DNA of 38,437 nucleotides, taken from the NCBI GenBank assembly GCA_001599915.1, contig BCIG01000043.1, positions 1 to 38,437 on the forward strand, written 5' to 3'. The notes under the pieces are model-generated. The model searched no databases and was not told the origin of the DNA. It was given only the letters and a program-made list of their open reading frames with translations. Of the stretch, positions 33,452-38,437 are shown piece by piece. The DNA is from Symbiotaphrina buchneri. Taxonomy: Eukaryota > Ascomycota > Symbiotaphrinales > Symbiotaphrinaceae. Every line of letters begins with the position of its first letter. Position 1 is the first letter of the stretch. Position numbers and translations under genes: made by a program.

Positions 33452-33914
33452 TTAGTTGAACCTCCAAACTTTTTCCTCCTTAGGAGACATCAAGTTGACC
33501 CATGAAGCGACTACGGCCTTGGTACTGCCCCTTCCTGGCCGCGTCTTTTCCACAGGCTTGCTGTGTCCTTCTTCTTCCTGCGACTCCGGATGCGAGTATA
33601 TTAAGACGGTTATCTATCCTTGATGTCAGTCCTTAGCTTAGAAGCAATAGGAACGCATACGGACTCATTCTCGTCTTTTTGTTCTTTCGAAAACACTTCT
33701 TCTTCTTCGGAAGCTCGCCCCATTCCCTCGAGACATCATCGGCCTCCTCCCTGACTAGATCTTGTGAGTCTTTGGTCAACCATTCATCCAGCTGGAATTT
33801 ACCTGCTGGTTGAACCTTTTGGTCAGCGGCAGTAGTTGTGCCCGCCGGCTGCCAATCCATTGTAGGGTGGTAAAGCAACGTCCTCGACGCTGAGTAGCTC
33901 CTCTTATGGTCCAT
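33452..33914 (-). pseudogene. Array copy 3: same family, altered C-terminus
   Basis: Start MDHKRSYSASRTLLYHPTMDW at 33914, quoted in parts: MDHKRSYSAS and LLYHPTMDWQP. The frame continues through KFQLDEWLTKD and LPKKKKCFRKNKKTRM to the conserved second intron (33664-33614, 51 nt; donor GTCCGT, CTGAC branch). The last exon begins NNRLNILASGVA, then shifts frame relative to copies 1, 2 and 4: the expected KAVVASWVNLMSPKEEKVW is present but in the +1 frame, ending at 33,452, while the frame in use ends at 33,480. The product would be about 111 residues if the first intron (33802-33755) is spliced, or 127 if read through. Read-through aligns with copy 4 (xFxxxEWL), so I favour no first intron here. 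Confidence 0.48.
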
Positions 33915-34591
33915 CTCGTTAGCGGAGGATATTTTCCAAGGATTCATGCTGAGTATGACACGAGCGGCGAGAAAGACAAAGAGGACTTCCTAAAGGTGGA
34001 GGAAGACTCCCCCAGGAGGATGTTAGGATCTCAGGAAGATCCCAGGAGCAGAAGTGATGCTTTAGCAAGAGGGCAAGACAGAGGAGGAGTGCCGTGTAGG
34101 AGGTGTGGACAGGGCGTAGAAACAAGTTCACGACAGATAAGAGACAAGATCGGACTTCACTTTCTTCAGGAACCATCGTGCTTGTTGCAATAGCAATTCA
34201 CTGCCAGATGTGTAATTTACGGGCATCGCTGGCTCTCAGTTGTTCAGATCGTACAATTCGCGCACCAGTAACATTTTATACGCGAAGGTTCCAGGTATGG
34301 CGGCCTGTGATAGATCCTTTCCTTTGCGTTTATAATCAGCATCCATCCTCCATGTCCCAGCTATATCTGCGGTCTGTCCTCGATTGATTAGTACCATCAC
34401 GAAATCGCAAGTCACTTGTGGAAACCTGATACAGTATTTTCACCGAAATAACATAATTGTCGATTCCTTTGAAAGGTCGTCGCAACCCTATCGATTTCTT
34501 CTAGTTGGCTCGTAATGGGTTGACCACGTCATGGGAAGGTCTCCGCCGGCCCATCTGTCTTCACAGGCCATATCCTCTGCGCGGTCCAAGC

Positions 34592-35071
34592 TTATTTAGA
34601 CCTCCATTTTTCCTCCACCTCAGGCGACAAAAGATTTACCCAGGAGGCCACCGCCGGCTTGGTATTGCCGGACGGCGCCTTTCGTGCGGGTCCATTATCC
34701 CCTTCTTCGTTCCTTAGGACCATCTCCGCAACTTCAGATGCAAGCTTCTCAAGACGGACAACTAGTCTAGATGTTAGGCCTCTTCTGCTTAGAATCGATG
34801 GGAATGCAGACGCACACATCCTGGTCTTTTTGTTCTTGCGTGAGTTTTTCTTCAGCACTTTCATTCCCTCTCTGCCTTCTTTCGAAGCTTCGTCTATCTC
34901 GAAGAGTAAGCCTTGATTCAACCATTCTGGTACGTGGAACTGACATTCTGGTTGGTTCTCTTTATGGACCCCCAAGGTCGGGCGCCACTCCATCGTGGGA
35001 TGGTAATAGAGTCTATTTGGCTGTCCGGAGCTCACAGTGTTCGTGTGTTTTCTTGGGTCTGAGAAGGACAT
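34592..35071 (-). CDS. Array copy 4: the best-preserved member of the family
   Basis: From the ATG at 35071 (MSFSDPRKHTNTV) the frame is open without interruption to the stop at 34592: 159 residues unspliced, or 141 with the conserved second intron (34815-34762, 54 nt; GTGCGT donor, CTAAC branch, TAG acceptor) removed. The spliced length equals that of copy 1. Motifs: LYYHPTMEWRP, CQFHVPEWLNQGLLF, KKNSRKNKKTRM, VRLEKLASEVAEMVL, APSGNTKPAVASWVNLLS and EVEEKWRSK. The stretch corresponding to the doubtful first intron is coding here. The frame is open for 44 further codons upstream of the chosen start; the start is set by alignment with the other copies. No known domain; no signal peptide or membrane segment; probably nuclear from the basic block. 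Confidence 0.58.
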   Translation of the reverse strand: MSFSDPRKHTNTVSSGQPNRLYYHPTMEWRPTLGVHKENQPECQFHVPEWLNQGLLFEIDEASKEGREGMKVLKKNSRKNKKTRMCASAFPSILSRRGLTSRLVVRLEKLASEVAEMVLRNEEGDNGPARKAPSGNTKPAVASWVNLLSPEVEEKWRSK

Positions 35072-35562
35072 CCTTGTGTGTTCTGCCTTCCAGGAGATAT
35101 TGTCAGAGCAACAGGATGGAAAATGACGAGTTGGTCGAGGTGGCTGAGATGGAGAGAGATGGCTATCGTAGACGGTCCCCTCAAGAGAGGAAGAAGCCAG
35201 CAAGTGGAGTGCGACTCATCAGGTACAGTGATGTAGATAAGCCTGGGATAAGTGCAAGAGAGATCAGAGAAAGCTCGAGGACAACTTCGTACTGCAGCAG
35301 TGAATGGCTGCGGTGCAATTGTAATTCACTTGCAAAGTTGGACAATGGCTGGACATCACCAGCTTTTGATCCTGCAGATCTGACAAGATCCAATCATCAA
35401 GAGCATTCTATACACGGAAGTTCAAGGCTGCCGGGGGCAAGGTTCAAATTGACCCGATAAGGCATTATTAAAGCAGTAAATTCCTGTTTGCACACGCATT
35501 CTGTTCATGACTGGACGAACAAAGGGGAAATTGTCAGTTCAGGGGTCTATCATATGCTCCCC

Positions 35563-35667
35563 CTACACTTCTCCTGCTCTGCGGTCTGCTGTTCGAGCCT
35601 TCTCGACGATCTTAGCAACTTCCTGAATTATTGAAGTGTCTGCTCCTGAGTGTAGGGTTGAAGACAT
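35563..35667 (-). CDS. Short ORF in unit 4, speculative
   Basis: A 34-codon minus-strand frame, MSSTLHSGADTS then IIQEVAKIVEKARTAD, predicted to be one amphipathic helix. It overlaps the 3' part of the next ORF in another frame. Support is only the open frame and helical character. Confidence 0.15.
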   Translation of the reverse strand: MSSTLHSGADTSIIQEVAKIVEKARTADRRAGEV

Positions 35668-35758
35668 GATGGTGCAGTGCATGTTGAATGGGAAACCAGA
35701 AGCCGGTGCCGTCGGGTAGCACATGGGCCTCCTCGTGATCTGTCAGAGATGTTGTCAT
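35612..35758 (-). CDS. Short ORF behind the promoter-like block in unit 4
   Basis: A 48-codon minus-strand frame (MTTSLTDHEEAHVLPDGTGF, then WFPIQHALHHHVFN). It lies about 100 bases downstream of the TTTATATGA-containing block shared with unit 1 and begins at the aligned ATG. It is longer than, and diverged from, the 34-codon counterpart in unit 1. No domain is recognised. Confidence 0.22.
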   Translation of the reverse strand: MTTSLTDHEEAHVLPDGTGFWFPIQHALHHHVFNPTLRSRHFNNSGSC

Positions 35759-35849
35759 ATTTCCTGGCCACACCCGTGAAGTGGAGGGTCCGTCAGGGTG
35801 CAGTATTTACGACCTGCAGTATGAATATCTTTCATTGTTCATCATATCG

Positions 35850-35908
35850 TTGTTCGTCATATAAACCCAGAGAATGCCTTTGTTAGCACATGTCCTGGAC
35901 AACTGCCG
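35850..35908 (-). promoter_or_regulatory. Conserved block with TATA-like sequence, unit 4
   Basis: The counterpart of the block at 32,159-32,217, with the same CATATAAACCCAGAGAATG (plus strand) and nearby CACATGTCCTGGACAAC. It marks the right end of the repeated unit; sequence similarity is lost just beyond. Confidence 0.4.
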
Positions 35909-36024
35909 CACAATAAAACCATGAGTCTATAAATGGCTGCCATGACCTGCTTGGTTCATCGTCTCCACCGAGAATAGAAAGTCCAAGATCGCGCATAGGC
36001 TTACCTCTGCTGTTTTCAAACAAA

Positions 36025-36252
36025 ATGAATCCTTCTTACGATCCCAGCTAGTTTGATGCTTGTCAAGGATGGACGAAGAAATCCGTCGACAATGCCGTTG
36101 AGCAATTCAAGAGCGGCAACTATGACCAATGGGCCTACAAGCACGTCAACAATTTTGCTAAGAAGAGGGAACAGGTGACAAAGGCCGATGTTGCGGCTTT
36201 GAGAAAACATTGGGAGAACATGGGTTCTCCTTCCAATTCGAAGGATCTTTAG
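36025..36252 (+). pseudogene. 76-codon ORF interrupted by one TAG
   Basis: From ATG 36,025 the frame reads MNPSYDPS, one TAG at 36,049-36,051, then 66 uninterrupted codons: FDACQGWTKKSVDNAVEQF, KSGNYDQWAYKHVNNFAKK, REQVTKADVAALRKHWENM, GSPSNSKDL. The part after the stop has clear coding character (charged, balanced, helical, C- or G-ending codons). A CAG-to-TAG change (Gln) is the simplest origin and would be a CpA-to-TpA change of the RIP type. Other possibilities are stop-codon read-through or a missed intron. I do not recognise the family. Confidence 0.45.
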
Positions 36253-36466
36253 ACCGTTAGCGCTTACTTTCATCAGGGGCCCCGGGTTTGCTGAACATTA
36301 GAAATCCAACTATTTTCGCTCTTTAATTAATTGACCCATGTATTAATTATAATGTGATGTGATGCGGTAACTGATAGTCCCACTGCATAAAGGTTTGGAG
36401 CTGACCCACCATGAGTATCCGCATCGTAAGGCATAGGAGCTACACAGATTGTTAGCTTTCAGAAAT
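36253..36466. other. A/T-rich spacer
   Basis: No gene is seen. It includes AATTAATTGACCCATGTATTAATTAT, in parts AATTAATTGA and ATTAATTAT, an imperfect inverted arrangement at about 36,325-36,350. Confidence 0.35.
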
Positions 36467-36908
36467 ATGAAATTGTGGCATTGCGGACCTATTATATTCT
36501 TGACGCTCTTCTCCTTTTCAAAGAACCGATGGGTAGTATCCACGCTAGCCGGCTTTGTGTCTTCTGACTGTCATCTTCCAGCTTTCATTTGCCGAGAAGA
36601 GTGGAGGTGCAGATCTTCCGTACTCCCATTATGGCGCTTTTCATGTTCTCAGCCTGTATTCCTCAGCACATGGTCATGCACGCGACTCCGGTAGGGAAGG
36701 TCTCTCAGGTTGCCAGGCAAATGATTATTATTCCGCCGATGAAGGGCTGCACAAAGACCTTCTGGTGTCAGTAGCAGATCCCAGTCGTGAGCATATTGGT
36801 CCAACGATCATGGGACAGGACCATGCAACAGCTTTGCCAAAGGCCATCAAAGGCCATATAAGAAGCATCATAGCCATTTGCCTCTTGGGTAGGGAGACCA
36901 TGCGATAA
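36467..36908 (+). CDS. Possible two-exon small secreted protein
   Basis: Exon 36467-36532 encodes MKLWHCGPIIFLTLFSFS and four more residues, a signal-peptide-like start. A 49-nt intron (36533-36581) has a GTAGTA donor, a CTGAC branch site and a TTCCAG acceptor. The second exon (36582-36908) adds 108 residues, LSFAEKSGGADLPYSHYG onward, with GCQANDYYSADEGLHK and VADPSREHIGP, for 130 in total. The junction keeps frame. Against it: the hydrophobic core is short and ends in a basic KNRW, there are few cysteines for a secreted effector, and a 143-codon frame is open on the opposite strand. A tentative model. Confidence 0.3.
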
Positions 36909-38210
36909 GACGCCACGAAACCATTGGGAGCAACCCATGAGCAGGGTCGATCGGCGCATGCCGCCTGACATATATATCATTTTATATATCAGTCGTGGGT
37001 ACAGATTCTCAGGAGATGGGGATTGGACTAGAAAACTTCCGCCCCAATAAATCTGGAAGCATATATATGGAAAAGACACGCTGGGGAACAATGAATTAAA
37101 AGGGACAAAGACCAAACAAAAAAAGGGGAAATGCCCCTTTTTATGTCCCCATACGATGGAAAATGATGGATCACAATTCCTGAAGGATCGCAGTAGCAAA
37201 CGGACAATTGATCCTGTGAATCAGTACAGTCACATATGACTGACGAGCAACGGGAAAAGCGTTGCTGCATCGATCGTATGGGTATAGTGCATCAGGCAAT
37301 AAGCGCAATAGCTTTGGACTGTTGCTGGTATGTAAACGATAGACGACAGCCTCTCTTGGAGGGATAGAAAAGCATGACTATAAGAAGTGAGCTTGGATGC
37401 GAGGCAATGATAGAGTGCCTCGCTAGCATGATATGATATCACAGCCTCTCCAGCTCCCACGTGCCTATGTCTCCTCAAAGATACACAACACCTGCACGGC
37501 TCTGACTGCACAGAGAAATCCGCAGATATTTGCGCCACGTCACACGCACCTGCTGATGGCGCCTGCAAGTGCCCAATGGATACTAGTATGGTCGTCTACC
37601 TTGAAATGCATGCAGCTTGGTGCGAGCAAACACTAAATGCAGGGTACCAACAGGAATTACCACCCGCCAGGACTCATTTGAAGTGATTAACGGCGCTTTC
37701 TGCGCTATAAAACAGTCTGTCAGCATACTCTAGGTCACGTTATATGGTAAGGTATGACTCCACTTGCTTGCTTGCGCTTGCATTGACTGATCCAGGCGAA
37801 CGATGCAGCACTGCCCTACCACAGATGTTTTCTGGCGAGACGGGGCCAGAATGGGAGACTTCGTGCATCCCTTATCTGGAGATGACTCTTATCCCCTGCC
37901 AGGTGACATTGACACGAAGCGAACGATCTTGATGAGTAGCCGCTGTGGATAACGGGTTCGGACAACGACGTCAGGAGCATCTTCCGGCCTCTGAAGTTAG
38001 ATGGCAAGCAATGATTTGTATGGCGAACCTTCCAAACATTTTTGGATCCACCTAGGTGCTAGGTGGGAGGCAAAAGAATTGAAATGCTGAAGAGCTGTAC
38101 GATCGGTCAATCACGACGCGGAATCCTAATATTAATGGTAGGCCAATCAGATTCTGGTATGGCCAGGGATTTCAACGTTTGATATCACCATGTCCATATC
38201 CTTCGTCTAC
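36909..38210. other. Gene-poor right-hand region
   Basis: I find no supportable gene in these 1.3 kb. Minus-strand ORFs at 36,768-37,199 and 37,230-37,568 show no domain or codon signal. There are A/T-rich stretches (TATATATCATTTTATATAT near 36,970) and one strong hairpin near 37,120-37,142. Confidence 0.4.
37102..37150. repeat. Hairpin-forming inverted repeat
   Basis: AAAAAGGGG (37,120-37,128) and CCCCTTTTT (37,134-37,142) can pair around a five-base loop, and an outer GGGACA / TGTCCC pair flanks it. It could form a cruciform in DNA or a stem in a transcript. No flanking target-site duplication was seen. Confidence 0.6.
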
Positions 38211-38212
38211 TT

Positions 38213-38437
38213 CCCTCGCTATCATCATCGTAATCGGAGCGGCTATCGCAATCGTTGATATCTGAATCGCAATCGCTATCGGGTCCGCAATGGATATTGC
38301 AATCGATATCAGGTTCACAATCGAGATCAGGTACGCCATATTAGATCAGGTTCGCCATCTTAGATCAAGGTTCGCCATCTTAAATCAAGGTTCGCCATTG
38401 AGATCAGGTTCGCCATCTCAGATCAGGTTCGCCATCT
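38213..38437. repeat. Degenerate short tandem repeat running off the right edge
   Basis: From about 38,221 to 38,320 variants of ATCGCAATCG and TATCGGGTC alternate. From about 38,325 the unit becomes AGATCAGGTTCGCCATCT (17-20 bp), repeated about six times with small changes (AAGG for AGG, TACG for TTCG) up to the edge. On the minus strand the left part reads as an Asp/Ser/Cys-rich peptide (DSDCDSDINDCDS), but stops in the right part make coding across the block unlikely. Confidence 0.85.

Larger units (their letters stand above)
30785..35905 (-). repeat. Four tandem, diverged 1.0-1.5 kb units
   Basis: The units begin at about 30,785, 32,226, 33,259 and 34,394, marked by a related ACCATCACGAAATCG sequence (weakest in unit 1). 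Each contains one minus-strand gene of the same family. Units 1 and 4 are long (about 1.44 and 1.5 kb) and share extra right-hand sequence, including TCATATAAACCCAGAGAATG at about 32,163 and 35,857. Units 2 and 3 are short (about 1.03 and 1.13 kb) and share AGCAATTCACTGCCAGATG at about 33,199 and 34,191; unit 3 keeps a remnant (34,240-34,310) of the segment that units 1 and 4 have in full. Divergence looks substantial in both exons and flanks. Confidence 0.85.

Noticed and set aside
36768-37199. 143-codon minus-strand ORF opposite the possible secreted-protein gene
   Set aside because: No domain and no splice or start support; kept only as a reason for caution about the plus-strand model.
38220-38330. 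Asp/Ser/Cys-rich minus-strand peptide in the right-edge repeat
   Set aside because: It arises from the ATCGCAATCG-type repeat and meets stops in the adjoining repeat units.
28546-38437. LTR retrotransposon, LINE or DNA transposon as the source of the repeated units
   Set aside because: I saw no long terminal repeats, reverse transcriptase, integrase or transposase motifs, and no clear terminal inverted repeats around the units.
1-38437. tRNA genes
   Set aside because: Looking for the GGTTCGAATCC-type T-arm found only GGTTCGCCATCT in the right-edge repeat, which lacks the rest of a tRNA.

Overview
The window is nuclear DNA of a filamentous ascomycete, most likely a eurotiomycete. The evidence is genes with short (about 40-80 nt) GT-AG introns carrying CTAAC/CTGAC branch sites, pyrimidine-rich leaders, and a gene set (Def1, Ubp16-like, Hva1_TUDOR, MRPL50-like) typical of Pezizomycotina. 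No tRNA, rRNA, CRISPR or recognisable retroelement was seen. All introns were placed by eye.

Positions 1-28,545 are an ordinary core region with twelve genes: class II fructose-bisphosphate aldolase (+), a CSC1/OSCA-type channel (+), mitochondrial ribosomal protein bL9m (-), a membrane-anchored Ubp16/USP30-like deubiquitinase (+), an Hva1/TUDOR small basic protein (+), an unrecognised conserved-looking protein (-), the CUE-domain, Q-rich factor Def1 (+), an unrecognised 565-residue protein (+), an Osh4/Kes1-type sterol/PI4P transfer protein (+), phosphoglucomutase (+), oligoribonuclease/REXO2 (-) and a Gfo/Idh/MocA oxidoreductase (+). They do not form one pathway. Aldolase and phosphoglucomutase both belong to hexose-phosphate metabolism. 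bL9m and probably Ubp16 act at mitochondria, as may the oligoribonuclease. Osh4 and the CSC1 protein act at membranes.

Positions 28,546-38,437 differ sharply: no familiar housekeeping gene, many local duplications and several simple-repeat blocks. In order they are: an Arg/Ser-rich ORF followed by a diverged tandem copy of part of itself (28,887-29,797); a ~46-59 bp minisatellite (about 29,830-30,275); four tandem, diverged copies of a 1.0-1.5 kb unit (about 30,785-35,905), each holding a minus-strand gene for a small protein with an HPTMDW-like motif, a KNKKTRM basic block and a WVNLLS C-terminal motif; a 76-codon plus-strand ORF broken by one TAG (36,025-36,252); a possible two-exon small secreted protein gene (36,467-36,908); and a degenerate short tandem repeat running off the right edge.

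The four-copy array is the best candidate for something undescribed. I do not recognise the protein family. Copies 1 and 4 can each be read as exactly 141 residues, copy 2 has one nonsense codon in its first exon, and copy 3 has a shifted C-terminus. The array looks like a lineage-restricted gene family in birth-and-death turnover.
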